Assembly: GCA_903929755.1 (NCBI GenBank)
Contig: CAIYVZ010000153.1
Location: 34,968 to 98,967, forward strand
Direction: 5' to 3'
Origin: an uncultured Acidobacteriia bacterium
GTDB lineage: Bacteria > Acidobacteriota > Terriglobia > Bryobacterales > Bryobacteraceae
DNA: 64,000 nucleotides
This document shows, piece after piece, positions 35,475 to 45,308 of this stretch. The translations under genes were made by a program, and so were the position numbers. Every line of letters starts with the position of its first letter. The first letter of the stretch is position 1. Under the pieces are notes generated by a model. The model did not search any database. It was given only the letters and a program-made list of their open reading frames with translations, and was not told the DNA's origin.

Positions 35475-38456
35475 ATGAAGATCCTGATTCTGCCGTTCGT
35501 CTGCGTGTTGTCGGTTGCCGCTCAAACTCCGGTCGATTTCGCGAAGGATGTTCAGCCGTTGCTGAAGAAGTCCTGCTACGGATGCCACAGTGGTAACCGT
35601 CCCACCGGTGGACTCCGGCTGGATGTGCGTTCCCTCGCCTCGCGCGCCATTGTGCCCGGCAAAGCGGCGGACAGCAAACTGGTGAAGCGCCTCGAAGGTA
35701 GCGGTCCCGAAGCCCGCATGCCCATGGGTATGCCGCCGTTGCCGGAAGCCCAGATCGATAAAATCCGGCAATGGGTAGACCAGGGTGCTGTTTGGCCCGA
35801 TACAGCCGCCGGGCAGGAACACTGGTCGTATCTGCCTCCGACGAAGGCACCAGTTTCGGCCGACAGAAATGCTATCGACTACTTCGTGGAGAACCGGTTA
35901 GCGAAGGAGGGATTAAAGCCCTCGCCCGAAGCGTCCCGGGAAACCCTGATCCGCCGCCTCAGCCTGGATCTCATCGGCCTGCCCCCAACGCCCGCGGAAG
36001 TAGAAACGTTCGTGAAAGACACCCGCCCCGATGCATACCAGCGCCTCGTCGACCGCCTCCTCGCCTCAGACCATTACGGTGAACGCTGGGCACGCATGTG
36101 GTTGGATCTGGCCCGCTACGCCGATTCCAACGGCTATGAAAAGGACTCGCGCCGCACCATGTGGCCCTATCGTGACTGGGTGATTCAGGCCCTGAACCAC
36201 AACATGCCCTTCAACCAGTTCGCCATTGAGCAGATTGCGGGCGACATGCTGCCGAACCCCACCCGGCAGCAGAAGATCGCCACGGGCTTCCTGCGCAATT
36301 CCATGTTCAATGCCGAAGGTGGTGTGGACCCCGAAGAGAACAACTGGAATATCCAGATTGACCGGGCGACTACCCTCGGGACCACCTTCCTCGGCTCCAC
36401 CATCGGCTGCACGCAGTGCCACGACCACAAGTTCGATCCCTTCACGCAGAAGCAGTTCTACCAGATGGTAGCTTTCTTCAATAACGCCAACTACGTGAAG
36501 ACGGGGGCCAACGGCAAGGGCACGGCGGCGCCCTTCACCGAGCAGCAACTGGAACTGCCCACGCCCGACCAGGCCGCAAAGCTGGCCGTCATCCAGAAGG
36601 AACTCGACGCCTGGCAGGCGAAGCTAAACGATGCATCGCCCGCCGCCATCGCGAAACAAACAGCCTGGGAACACAGCGTTCTCGACGCTGAAAAGACCTG
36701 GACCTCGATCCGACCGATCTCCGCAACCTCCAACGCCGGAACCACCCTGACCCTCGGCGGTGATGCCGCCATCCTCGCCTCCGGCCCCAACCCGATGGAG
36801 GACATCTACACGGTGGAAGCGAAACTCCCGCCGGGTGAAATTACCGCGCTCCGCCTCGAAGCCATCCCCGCCCTGAGCCTCCCTCGCGGAGGCCCGGGCC
36901 GCGACTTCTACGGCAATTTTCAGATCAATAAGATCACCGTGGAAGTGGACGGTACCAAAGTAGCTGTTAAAGAGACCGCTATGGACGATTCCTCCGGCGG
37001 TGGCGCGCAGGGGCCTGGCCGAAAGTACGCGCAGGTGTGGATTGTGGACGTCTCCCGGGAAGAGGCCGGGCAGCGCCTGCCCCGCCAGATGGTTCTAATT
37101 CTCGAAAAACCGATCCGGGGCGGTGGCAACCTGCGCTTTACTCTGGAGCAGCGCAGCGAAGCCGGGAAACAAGGCCTCGGCAACTTCCGTCTCTCGGCGA
37201 CCTCGTCCGCAAAACCGAAACGCATTGTGGAGGTGAGCGCGAAGCTGCGCCCTGCTCTCAAAATCATCCCCGCAGCCCGCGAAAAACAGCAGGCCGAACA
37301 ACTCGCGACGCGGTATCACGACAAAGCCGAAGAACTTGCCCTGCTCCGGAAGAAAATCGAAGGCCTGCAGGCCCAGATTCGGGCTCTCGGCATCCCGACG
37401 ATCCTGATCGCCGCCGAGAACCCTGAAGTGAACCACCCCGTATCTTTTGTCCGGATCCGGGGTAGTTTCCTCAATAAAGGCGACGAGGTCCAGGCCGATA
37501 TTCCGTCCTTCCTCGGCAAACTCCCGGATAACGAAAAGAACCGTCTGGGGCTTGCGAAGTGGATCGTCTCCCGCGAGAATCCCCTCACCGCCCGCGTCAT
37601 TGTGAACCACGTCTGGGAGACCTACTTCGGTCGAGGCCTGGTCGAAACCGTGGAAGACTTCGGCACACAAGGCACGCGCCCGTCTCATCAGGACCTTCTC
37701 GACTACCTCGCCGTCACCTTCATGGAAAGTGGCTGGGACCTGAAAGCCCTACACCGCACCATCGTCGCCTCCGCCACTTACCGTCAGTCGCCCGCCGCTT
37801 CGAAAGAGCTGATCGAAAAGGACCCGGCCAACATCCTGCTCTCACGCGGGGCACGCTTCCGTGTGGAAGCCGAGATGGTCCGCGATGTGGCCCTCGCCGC
37901 CAGCGGCCTGCTCTCCGGCAAGATCGGCGGCCCCTCCGTGATGCCCCCGCAGCCCGAAGGGGTCTGGGAACTCCCCTACTCCAGTGATACGGACGTCTGG
38001 ACCGTTAGCCCCGGTGAAGACAAGTATCGGCGGGGTCTGTACACGTTCAACCGCCGCACCGCGCCGTATCCGGCCATGACGACGTTCGACGCCACCAGCC
38101 GCGAGTACTGCACTGCGCGTCGCAACCACACCGACACACCCCTGCAGGCCCTCACCACCCTCAACGACCCGGCCTTCTTCGAAGCCGCCCAGGCCATGGC
38201 GAAGCGCATTCTCCGCGAAGCTGGCACCACGCCGACGGCCCGCGTCACCTATGGTTTCCTGCTGGCGACCTCGCGCCATCCCAAAGGCAGCGAAACCGAC
38301 CTGCTGCTCTCGGCTCTGGAAAAAGAACGCCGCTACTTCGCCGCACACCTCGCCGAAGCAAAGTCCCTGGCCGGAACGCAAGACCCCGAACTCGCCGCCT
38401 GGACCATGCTCTCGCGTGGCCTCCTGAACCTGGACGAAACCCTCACCAAGCAATAA
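35475..38456 (+). CDS. Planctomycete-type cytochrome c / DUF1549-DUF1553 protein
   Basis: A 993-residue exported protein. Signal [20 protein letters not shown], then a cytochrome-like domain with CYGCH (C34, C37, H38; the conserved [12 protein letters not shown] follows), the DUF1549 domain ([20 protein letters not shown], then [20 protein letters not shown] with a second CxxCH), a variable middle domain with carbohydrate-binding look, and DUF1553 ([20 protein letters not shown]). Such proteins occur next to DUF1501 proteins in Planctomycetes and Acidobacteria; function is unproven, polysaccharide degradation or redox coupling has been proposed. GAGG precedes the ATG at 35475. Confidence 0.93.
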   Translation: MKILILPFVCVLSVAAQTPVDFAKDVQPLLKKSCYGCHSGNRPTGGLRLDVRSLASRAIVPGKAADSKLVKRLEGSGPEARMPMGMPPLPEAQIDKIRQWVDQGAVWPDTAAGQEHWSYLPPTKAPVSADRNAIDYFVENRLAKEGLKPSPEASRETLIRRLSLDLIGLPPTPAEVETFVKDTRPDAYQRLVDRLLASDHYGERWARMWLDLARYADSNGYEKDSRRTMWPYRDWVIQALNHNMPFNQFAIEQIAGDMLPNPTRQQKIATGFLRNSMFNAEGGVDPEENNWNIQIDRATTLGTTFLGSTIGCTQCHDHKFDPFTQKQFYQMVAFFNNANYVKTGANGKGTAAPFTEQQLELPTPDQAAKLAVIQKELDAWQAKLNDASPAAIAKQTAWEHSVLDAEKTWTSIRPISATSNAGTTLTLGGDAAILASGPNPMEDIYTVEAKLPPGEITALRLEAIPALSLPRGGPGRDFYGNFQINKITVEVDGTKVAVKETAMDDSSGGGAQGPGRKYAQVWIVDVSREEAGQRLPRQMVLILEKPIRGGGNLRFTLEQRSEAGKQGLGNFRLSATSSAKPKRIVEVSAKLRPALKIIPAAREKQQAEQLATRYHDKAEELALLRKKIEGLQAQIRALGIPTILIAAENPEVNHPVSFVRIRGSFLNKGDEVQADIPSFLGKLPDNEKNRLGLAKWIVSRENPLTARVIVNHVWETYFGRGLVETVEDFGTQGTRPSHQDLLDYLAVTFMESGWDLKALHRTIVASATYRQSPAASKELIEKDPANILLSRGARFRVEAEMVRDVALAASGLLSGKIGGPSVMPPQPEGVWELPYSSDTDVWTVSPGEDKYRRGLYTFNRRTAPYPAMTTFDATSREYCTARRNHTDTPLQALTTLNDPAFFEAAQAMAKRILREAGTTPTARVTYGFLLATSRHPKGSETDLLLSALEKERRYFAAHLAEAKSLAGTQDPELAAWTMLSRGLLNLDETLTKQ

Positions 38457-38472
38457 CCCAAAGCATCAGACA

Positions 38473-39888
38473 ATGACACCCCTCCACCAACTCACCCGGC
38501 GTCAGTTTTTCGGTAAGACAGCCGGCCTCAGCCTCGGCTCCGCCGCCATGGCCACCATGCTCGCCGAACAGGCGCAGGGAGCGGGTTATACCGGCCTGCA
38601 CCATGCCGCCAAAGCCAAACGGGTCATCTACCTCTACATGGCCGGCGGCCCTTCGCAGGTCGATCTCTACGACCATAAACCCAAACTCACCCAGTACGAC
38701 GGCCAGCCCATCCCCGACAGCTTCATTAAAGGCGAACGCTTCGCCTTCATCAAGGGCGTGCCCAAGCTGATGGCTACGCCGCACACGTTCGGGCAATATG
38801 GGCAATCCGGCGCAACCCTCTCCAACCTGCTGCCCAAACTCCAGGGCGTGGCCGACAAGCTCACCTTCATCAAGAGCATGCACACCACGCAGTTCAACCA
38901 CTCGCCCGCCCAGATCTACCTCAGCACCGGCTTCCAGATTCCCGGCCGCCCCAGCTTCGGCTCCTGGCTAACCTATGGCATCGGCAGTGACAGCAAGGAT
39001 CTGCCGGCATTCGTCGTGCTGCTCTCCGGCTCCAGCCAGCCCGATGGTGGCGCGGCCTGCTGGGGTTCCGGCTTCCTGCCCACCGTCCACCAGGGCGTCG
39101 CGTTTCGCAAACAGGGCGACCCCATTCTCTACGTCTCGAATCCCCAGGGGATGGCCACCGAAACCCAGCGCCGCTCGCTCGACCTCATCAACGGCCTGAA
39201 CAAAGCCGAAGCCGCCGAAATTGGCGACCCCGAAATCGCCACCCGCATCGCTGCCTACGAAATGGCGTACAAGATGCAAACCTCCGTCCCCGACCTGCAG
39301 GATCTGTCGAAGGAACCGGCCGAAATCCACGAGATGTATGGGACCACGCCCGGCCGCCCGTCGTTCGCTAACAACTGCCTGCTGGCACGAAGGCTCATCG
39401 AACGCGGCGTGCGTTTCGTCCAGTTATTCCACCGCGACTGGGACACTCACGGCGCAGGCCTGGGCGACGACATCGTGAACAAACTCCCAGCCATCTGCCG
39501 CGAAGTGGACGGCCCCTCCGCCGCGCTTATCAAGGATCTGGAACAGCGCGGTCTGCTGGAAGACACGCTCATTGTCTGGGCTGGCGAATTCGGCCGCACA
39601 CCTGTGAACGAAGCCCGCGGCGGCGTGAAGTTCCTCGGCCGCGACCACCACCCACGCGCCTTCACGGTCTGGATGGCAGGCGGCGGCGTGAAGCCCGGAC
39701 AAACCATCGGGGCCACCGACGAGATTGGCTACAACATCATCGAGGACCCGGTTTCCGTGCACGATCTTCATGCCACTGCGATGCACCTGCTGGGCATTGA
39801 CCACACCAAACTGACCTACCGCTTCCAGGGCCGGGACTTCCGTCTCACGGACGTGGAAGGGTCTGTCGTTAAAAAAATATTGGCCTAA
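38473..39888 (+). CDS. Tat-exported DUF1501 protein
   Basis: A 471-residue sulfatase-like-fold protein. The Tat signal ([16 protein letters not shown]) is at residues 8-23. DUF1501 motifs: [20 protein letters not shown] near the N-terminus, [20 protein letters not shown], and the C-terminal [20 protein letters not shown] with [20 protein letters not shown]. It directly follows the PSD1-type gene, 16 bases apart, and so forms the standard two-gene unit. Enzymatic activity has not been shown for the family; metal binding is likely from the conserved Asp and His residues. Confidence 0.92.
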   Translation: MTPLHQLTRRQFFGKTAGLSLGSAAMATMLAEQAQGAGYTGLHHAAKAKRVIYLYMAGGPSQVDLYDHKPKLTQYDGQPIPDSFIKGERFAFIKGVPKLMATPHTFGQYGQSGATLSNLLPKLQGVADKLTFIKSMHTTQFNHSPAQIYLSTGFQIPGRPSFGSWLTYGIGSDSKDLPAFVVLLSGSSQPDGGAACWGSGFLPTVHQGVAFRKQGDPILYVSNPQGMATETQRRSLDLINGLNKAEAAEIGDPEIATRIAAYEMAYKMQTSVPDLQDLSKEPAEIHEMYGTTPGRPSFANNCLLARRLIERGVRFVQLFHRDWDTHGAGLGDDIVNKLPAICREVDGPSAALIKDLEQRGLLEDTLIVWAGEFGRTPVNEARGGVKFLGRDHHPRAFTVWMAGGGVKPGQTIGATDEIGYNIIEDPVSVHDLHATAMHLLGIDHTKLTYRFQGRDFRLTDVEGSVVKKILA

Positions 39889-39897
39889 ACCTCGCTT

Positions 39898-40605
39898 ATG
39901 CTTTGGCAGATTCCGGTAATCGCGCAGGACCCGGCGTATCACGCTATGGCCGACCAACGCACCCTTCTGGGTATCCCGAACTTCGCCAACGCGATGTCGA
40001 ACCTGGCGTTTCTGGCGGCGGGTCTGGCCGGACTACGCGCCACCGCCCGCAGTCATTTTGCGGACGCCTGGGAACGACAACCCTGGTTCGCCCTCTTCGC
40101 CGGAACCCTGCTGACGGCCTTCGGCTCCACCTGGTACCACCTCGCGCCGGACGATGCGCGCCTGGTCTGGGACCGCGTCCCCATGACGCTCGGCTTCATG
40201 GGCCTGCTGGCCGCTATGCTCGCGGAGCGCATCGGCCTGCAGCCGACCCGCAAGGCCTTCGCCCCCCTGTTAATCCTGGGCATCACCAGTGTTCTCTTCT
40301 GGACGTGGACCGGCAATCTGCTGCTCTACGTCCTTGTTCAGTTCGGGTCGCTGTTGGCGGTGGTCGCGTTGCTGACCCTGCGCCCCGCCCGATACCCGGG
40401 AACCGAATGGCTGGTAACCGCGCTGGCGGCCTACGCAGTCTCCAAAGTCCTCGAATCGGAAGACCAGACCATCTACCACGTCGGCCAAATCGTCAGCGGC
40501 CACACCCTGAAACACCTGCTCGCCGCAGCGGGCGTGGGCTGCCTCGCCCTTCGCGCTGCTAAGATCGCGAAGGCATGCAAAAACGCTTCATCCTCGCCTT
40601 ATTAG
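39898..40605 (+). CDS. Ceramidase-like (CREST) membrane protein
   Basis: A 235-residue protein with about seven hydrophobic helices. GSTWYHLAPDDARLVWDRVP matches the Ser/His/Asp zinc-site pattern of alkaline ceramidases, with the later His residues in GHTLKHLLAAAG, and NFANAMSNLAFLAAGLAGL near the N-terminus is the conserved N-SN motif. Members cleave amide-linked lipids or act as membrane-bound hydrolases. The adjacent gene, which overlaps by 31 bases, is a metallo-beta-lactamase-like protein. The lipid substrate is unknown. Confidence 0.75.
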   Translation: MLWQIPVIAQDPAYHAMADQRTLLGIPNFANAMSNLAFLAAGLAGLRATARSHFADAWERQPWFALFAGTLLTAFGSTWYHLAPDDARLVWDRVPMTLGFMGLLAAMLAERIGLQPTRKAFAPLLILGITSVLFWTWTGNLLLYVLVQFGSLLAVVALLTLRPARYPGTEWLVTALAAYAVSKVLESEDQTIYHVGQIVSGHTLKHLLAAAGVGCLALRAAKIAKACKNASSSPY

Positions 40606-41156
40606 TCCCGCTGCTCTGTGTCGCACGCAGCTTTGACGTCATCTCCACCAACACGAGCGGCGTGGAAGTGGTGATCGTCCCCATCCACCACGGCAGCCTG
40701 ATGCTGCAGTTCCAGGGTAAGGTGATCTACGTGGACCCGGACGGCAAAGGCAACACCAGCGGCCTGCCCAAAGCTGACCTTATCTTCTTCACGGCTGGCG
40801 AAAAGGACACCCCGGCCAACTACGCGGCCCTCCGGAAGCCCGAAACCGTAGTCGTCACGGCCCCGCTTGCGGAAAAGAAAACCTACGGGGCAATCACCGC
40901 GGAACGCGCCGCCGGAGGCTACATCTTCACCATGGCCGGACGCCGCTTCTACGTCTCCGGCAATGCCGCGCCCGCGAAGCTCGAACCAGTGGATGTCGCG
41001 TTCGTCTGCATGAGCGTGAAGTGCGCCGCAAACGCGCCGGCAGTGTCCAATACCGTCCCCGCCAAGGTCGTGTTCCCCTACCGGACCGGCAACCGCAACC
41101 TGCAAGGATTGAAATCCACACCGGCTAAGGAAATCCGGCTGCGCAACTGGTATTGA
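40575..41156 (+). CDS. Secreted metallo-beta-lactamase-fold protein, degenerate
   Basis: A 193-residue protein with signal MQKRFILALLVPLLCVARSF. VEVVIVPIHHGSLMLQFQGK then VIYVDPDGKGNTSGLPKADL follows the first strands of UPF0173-type metallo-beta-lactamase proteins, but the HxHxDH metal motif expected after ADLIF is replaced by FTAGEKDTPAN, and no second set of ligands is seen. It probably no longer binds two metals. The start overlaps the ceramidase-like gene by 31 bases, so the pair is co-translated. Confidence 0.65.
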   Translation: MQKRFILALLVPLLCVARSFDVISTNTSGVEVVIVPIHHGSLMLQFQGKVIYVDPDGKGNTSGLPKADLIFFTAGEKDTPANYAALRKPETVVVTAPLAEKKTYGAITAERAAGGYIFTMAGRRFYVSGNAAPAKLEPVDVAFVCMSVKCAANAPAVSNTVPAKVVFPYRTGNRNLQGLKSTPAKEIRLRNWY

Positions 41157-41158
41157 AG

Positions 41159-41440
41159 CTACGCGACCTGAAGTCGCTGCAGCTTGAAGTCCCGGGGGGT
41201 GAGCTTTGCCAGGTCGTACTGCACCTGCTGTAGCAGCCAGCTTTCCGCACTCCCCCCAAAAACCTGCTCCAGGCGCAGCGCCATTTCGGGTGATATTCCA
41301 CGCTTCCCATTCACCAGTTCGGAAAGGGTAGTACGCGTCACCTTCAAAGCGGCGGCAGCATCGGTGATCGTCAGGCCCAGTGGCTCAATGCAGTCGTGTA
41401 AAACCAACTTGCCGGGGTGCGGGGGATTTTTCATGCGCAT
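41159..41440 (-). CDS. higA: HigA antitoxin
   Basis: A 93-residue helix-turn-helix antitoxin of the HigA family: [20 protein letters not shown], the recognition-helix region [20 protein letters not shown], and [20 protein letters not shown] near the end. AAGGAG lies 9 bases before the ATG at 41440. It follows higB by 13 bases, in the toxin-first order normal for HigBA. It is expected to neutralise HigB and repress the shared promoter. Confidence 0.92.
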   Translation of the reverse strand: MRMKNPPHPGKLVLHDCIEPLGLTITDAAAALKVTRTTLSELVNGKRGISPEMALRLEQVFGGSAESWLLQQVQYDLAKLTPRDFKLQRLQVA

Positions 41441-41453
41441 CGCTCATGTCTCC

Positions 41454-41732
41454 TTAGTGATAATCCACGTAATCCACATCGTGCGCTTCACCGTCCGCAA
41501 AGCGGAACACGACGCGCCAGTTTGCCTGCACAGTCACTGCGTAGCATCCCTTGAGATCGCCTTTCAACGGATGCAGGCGATAACCGGGCAGATCCATATC
41601 GGAAATCGTCCGGGAAACATGTAAACGAGCCAGAATTCGACTCAGTTTGTCGAGGTGGCCAGCCGGAACACCGCGCCCATCATCGTCCACAAACAACCGT
41701 CGCAGGCCTTTGTGCCGGAACGTCCGTATCAA
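41454..41732 (-). CDS. higB: HigB toxin
   Basis: A 92-residue RelE-superfamily ribosome-dependent mRNA interferase. MIRTFRHKGLRRLFVDDDGR, DMDLPGYRLHPLKGDLKGCY and ANWRVVFRFADGEAHDVDYV follow HigB throughout. The family start requires the TTG at 41732, which has no Shine-Dalgarno sequence and lies about where transcription should begin from the promoter at 41738-41766; the mRNA may be leaderless. Confidence 0.92.
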   Translation of the reverse strand: MIRTFRHKGLRRLFVDDDGRGVPAGHLDKLSRILARLHVSRTISDMDLPGYRLHPLKGDLKGCYAVTVQANWRVVFRFADGEAHDVDYVDYH

Positions 41733-41737
41733 ACCGA

Positions 41738-41766
41738 AGTGTAATGCGTTGCGTAACGGATGTCAA
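41738..41766 (-). promoter_or_regulatory. higBA promoter with operator-like spacer
   Basis: On the minus strand TTGACA (41766-41761), a 17-base spacer and TACACT (41743-41738) form a near-consensus promoter. The spacer and -10 edge contain the imperfect palindrome GTTACGCAACGCATTAC, a good place for HigA to bind. Confidence 0.65.
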
Positions 41767-41775
41767 CTCCTGCGA

Positions 41776-42801
41776 CTACGCGATCCTGCGCAACTTCGTC
41801 ACGCGCCCCACTTCCACCCACTCCGTCACGAAGATATTCCCCTCATGGTCGAAGCACGCGCCGTGCGGGCAGACAAACTCGCCCTTCGGGAATGTCTCGC
41901 GCCCCTGCAACCGGACTTCCCGATAATTCACCGGCCCCTCGCCCAACTGCGCCAGAACCTCATTGTTCTTCCCCAGCAAGGTCACCCGTGCCGCCAGATC
42001 CGGCACCACCATCTGGTCTTTCCACGTATTGAAATGGCAAGGCAGATTCACGCCGCCCGAAAAGCCTTTGTGCTGGCCATCCAGGGTGAAATGCTGCAAG
42101 CGGTTGTTCCGCCGGTCCGCCACAGTCAACACCGGTTCGTTGCCACGCTCATCCACGATAATCCCGTGCGGCTGCAGCAATTGCCCCGGGTCGGAACCGG
42201 GCCCGCCGAACGTCCGAATGTACTTGCCGTCCTTGTTGTACTGATTCACGTAAAACGACCCATACCCGTCGCCCACATAAAAATCCCCGTTCGGCGCCAC
42301 CGCGAGGTTCGTCGGGCTATACGTGATCTTCTTCTCCCCGTAGGCCTTCGATTCCTGCGGATACCCAATGCGGAACACTTCCTCGCCATCGAGCGTCGCC
42401 TTCACCACAATCGCCCTCGTGATGTCGCACAGATAGAGGTATTCGGTCGATCCCTCCTTGCGAATATGCAGACCGTGCGCGCCGCCCTTAAAATCCTTGC
42501 CCCACGACTTGATGAACTTGCCCTTCGCATCGAACACCACCATCGAATCCTGTGATTCGCTGGTCGAGTGCACCGTGTGGTGGATATAGATCCGCCCCTG
42601 CGAATCCTCCACCACGCCGTGGGTGTTGCCGTAACGGAGCCCGGCAGGCAATTCACCCCAGTCGTGGATCACCTCGTAGGTGTGCGCACCGGTCCCCATA
42701 ATGGGGCGTTTCGTACCAGCTTTGTCCTGGGCACCCACGATGGCGGGAAATGCGGCGACGGTAGTTTTCATGAAGGCTCGGCGGGAAGATTCAAAAGTCA
42801 T
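41776..42801 (-). CDS. NHL-repeat propeller protein with Tat signal
   Basis: A 341-residue exported six-bladed propeller. Start at 42801 gives MTFESSRRAFMKTTVAAFPA with a twin-arginine signal; longer readings upstream overlap the divergent cytochrome gene and are rejected. NHL-like blades: THGVVEDSQGRIYIHHTVHS, NLAVAPNGDFYVGDGYGSFY, QLLQPHGIIVDERG and HGACFDHEGNIFVTEWVEVG. Such proteins resemble peptidyl-glycine lyase or SMP-30 propellers, but no catalytic site is assigned. It is divergent from the PSD1-type gene with 39 bases between starts. Confidence 0.85.
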   Translation of the reverse strand: MTFESSRRAFMKTTVAAFPAIVGAQDKAGTKRPIMGTGAHTYEVIHDWGELPAGLRYGNTHGVVEDSQGRIYIHHTVHSTSESQDSMVVFDAKGKFIKSWGKDFKGGAHGLHIRKEGSTEYLYLCDITRAIVVKATLDGEEVFRIGYPQESKAYGEKKITYSPTNLAVAPNGDFYVGDGYGSFYVNQYNKDGKYIRTFGGPGSDPGQLLQPHGIIVDERGNEPVLTVADRRNNRLQHFTLDGQHKGFSGGVNLPCHFNTWKDQMVVPDLAARVTLLGKNNEVLAQLGEGPVNYREVRLQGRETFPKGEFVCPHGACFDHEGNIFVTEWVEVGRVTKLRRIA

Positions 42802-42840
42802 ATAATTGGCAGGACGAACAAAGTGCGGTCCCTGTCTCCT

Positions 42841-45303
42841 ATGCGTCTTTACATTATCTGTGCAGTCCTGGTGTGTGGTGCGGTGACTGCTGCGGCGCAG
42901 TCGCCCGACGCTCCATCCAATAACACCGCGTTTTACGAAACCAAAGTCCGGCCCATCCTGCGCGCCAATTGCGAAGCCTGTCATTCGGCCACCAACAAGA
43001 GCGGCGGTCTGGCGCTCGATAGCCGCGAGGCCCTGCTGCTGGGCGGCAAGCGCGGTCCGGGCGCCAAACCGGGCGCTCCAGCCGAAAGCCTCCTCATCAC
43101 CGCCGTCGAGCAGACCGGCGACGTGAAGATGCCGATGGCGCGTCCGAAGCTGAAGGCGGAAGAAATCGCCATCCTGAAAGACTGGGTCACGAAAAATCTC
43201 CCGTTCAGTGCCGAGAAGAACCAGGGCCAGCCACGCAACTGGGACCACTGGTCGTTCCAGCCGCCGAAGCACGAAACCCCGCCCGCCGTCGTCGCAAAAT
43301 CCTGGGTGAAAGCGCCAATCGACAATTTCATCCTCGCCCGTCTGGAAAAAGAGAAGGTGAAGCCGTCTGAGGAAGCCGACAAGGCCACTCAAATGCGCCG
43401 CGTTTCCCTGGATCTGACTGGCCTGCCGCCCTCGCCCGATGAAATGCGCGCCTTCCTGGCCGACAAGTCGCCGAACGCGTATGAGAAGGTCGTCAATAAG
43501 CTCCTCGCCTCACCCCACTACGGCGAGCGTTGGGGCCGCCACTGGCTCGACGCCGCACGTTACGCCGATTCCGACGGCTACAGCATCGACGCCCCGCGCC
43601 CCATGTGGAAGTACCGCGACTGGGTCATCAACGCCTTCAACAGGGACATGCCGTTCACGCAGTTCACCATTGAACAAATTGCGGGCGACATGCTGCCCAA
43701 TCCGACTACGGACCAGCTCATCGCGAGCGGCTTCCACCGCAACACGCCGTCCAACTTCGAAGGCGGCATCGACTTCGAACAGTACCGCAATGAAGCCGTC
43801 GCCGACCGCGTCGCCACCACCGGCTCCGTGTTCCTGGGCCTGACGCTCGGCTGCGCCCGTTGCCACGATCACAAATACGACCCCATTGCACAGAAGGAGT
43901 TCTACCAGCTCTTCGCGTACTACAACAGTACCGACGAGATCACGAAAGAATCCGAGCGCAACGAGTTCTATAAGCCGTTCATCGACCTGCCCACCGCGAA
44001 GGAACTGGAAACCTCGAAAGCCTACTGGGCCAAAGCAACCGACCTAAGCCGCGACATTCTGGCGAAGATCGAGCAACTGCAGGCGCAACCCGCAGACCCC
44101 GCGAAGCCCGCCCAGAAAGACGCCGACCTGGCGAAACTGCTGTCCGCCCTCCGCACCCACATGAAGCCCCTCGGCGTGCCCGGTTCCCCCGAATACCACT
44201 GGGCGCAACCCTACCTCACCCGCGCTTTGGTGATGAAGGAACTCCCGCAGCCCCGCGAAAGCTACATCCAGCGCGGTGGAGATTTCCTGCAGCGTGGCGA
44301 CCAGGTTCACCCTGAGGTCCCCGCCGTTCTCTCGCGCGGAAAGAAAATCGGCGGCACCCGCCTCGATCTCGCGAAGTGGCTGGTCGATTCAGACAACCCA
44401 GTCACGGCCCGCGTCACCGTAAACCGCATCTGGCAGGAGTACTTCGGCAAGGGCATCGTCGAAACCCAGGATGATTTCGGCCTCATCGGCGCGCGTCCCA
44501 CTCACCAGGAACTCCTCGATTACCTGGCCACGGAATTCATGAATAACGGGTGGAAGCAGAAACCGATCCACAAAATGATCGTCATGTCCGCCACCTACCG
44601 CCAGGCTTCGAAGAAACGCGAGGACCTGGACGAAGTCGACCCGTACAACAAACTCCTCGCCCGCCAGGTTCGCCTCCGTCTCGACGCTGAAATCATCCGC
44701 GACGCCGCGCTGGTTTCCAGCGGCCTGCTGACCCCGACGCTGGGCGGTGACCCGGTTTACCCGCCACTACCCGATAACGCCATGAATGGCAGCCAGATCC
44801 GCCGCCCGTGGAATACCAACACCGATGGAGACCGCTACCGCCGTGGCGTCTACACGTTCTTCTTCCGCGGCCTGCCCGCGCCGTCGCTCGCGCTGTTCGA
44901 TGCCCCGGACGGAACTTCATCCTGCACGCGCCGTATCCGTTCGAACAGCCCCCTGCAGTCGCTCACGCTGCTCAACGACGAAGCCTTCCTCGAATTCGCC
45001 GGAGCCCTGGCGAAGCGCACCATCAAAGACGGCGGCAAGACCGATCAGGACCGCATGAATTACGCCTGGCAACTCGTTGTCGGCCGCAAGCCGCAGGGTT
45101 CTGAATCCCTGCGCCTGATGAAGTACCTGGCGGAACAAAAACAGGTTTACACGGAAGATTCGAAATCCGCCGACGAACTCCTGAACCGGCCCGGCATGTC
45201 CGCCCCGGCCGGCGCTGACAAGAACACCATCGCGCAGTATGCCGCGTGGACCGCCGTCAGCCGCGTGCTCTTCAACCTCGACGATTTCATGACAAGAGAG
45301 TAA
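42841..45303 (+). CDS. Second planctomycete-type cytochrome c / DUF1549-DUF1553 protein
   Basis: An 820-residue paralogue of the gene at 35475. Signal MRLYIICAVLVCGAVTAAAQ, CEACH at C44-H48, a DUF1549 domain (GRHWLDAARYADSDGYSIDA and LGCARCHDHKYDPIAQKEFY) and DUF1553 (NPVTARVTVNRIWQEYFGKG, then RRGVYTFFFRGLPAPSLALF). It lacks the carbohydrate-binding-like insert of the first copy, which explains the shorter length. The DUF1501 gene follows after 5 bases and a cytochrome c after that. Confidence 0.93.
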   Translation: MRLYIICAVLVCGAVTAAAQSPDAPSNNTAFYETKVRPILRANCEACHSATNKSGGLALDSREALLLGGKRGPGAKPGAPAESLLITAVEQTGDVKMPMARPKLKAEEIAILKDWVTKNLPFSAEKNQGQPRNWDHWSFQPPKHETPPAVVAKSWVKAPIDNFILARLEKEKVKPSEEADKATQMRRVSLDLTGLPPSPDEMRAFLADKSPNAYEKVVNKLLASPHYGERWGRHWLDAARYADSDGYSIDAPRPMWKYRDWVINAFNRDMPFTQFTIEQIAGDMLPNPTTDQLIASGFHRNTPSNFEGGIDFEQYRNEAVADRVATTGSVFLGLTLGCARCHDHKYDPIAQKEFYQLFAYYNSTDEITKESERNEFYKPFIDLPTAKELETSKAYWAKATDLSRDILAKIEQLQAQPADPAKPAQKDADLAKLLSALRTHMKPLGVPGSPEYHWAQPYLTRALVMKELPQPRESYIQRGGDFLQRGDQVHPEVPAVLSRGKKIGGTRLDLAKWLVDSDNPVTARVTVNRIWQEYFGKGIVETQDDFGLIGARPTHQELLDYLATEFMNNGWKQKPIHKMIVMSATYRQASKKREDLDEVDPYNKLLARQVRLRLDAEIIRDAALVSSGLLTPTLGGDPVYPPLPDNAMNGSQIRRPWNTNTDGDRYRRGVYTFFFRGLPAPSLALFDAPDGTSSCTRRIRSNSPLQSLTLLNDEAFLEFAGALAKRTIKDGGKTDQDRMNYAWQLVVGRKPQGSESLRLMKYLAEQKQVYTEDSKSADELLNRPGMSAPAGADKNTIAQYAAWTAVSRVLFNLDDFMTRE

Positions 45304-45308
45304 TCATA

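Noticed and set aside
42802..43392. N-terminal extension of the NHL-repeat protein
   Set aside because: It lies opposite the cytochrome gene, whose own signal peptide and heme motif are clear, and the Tat signal marks the start at 42801.
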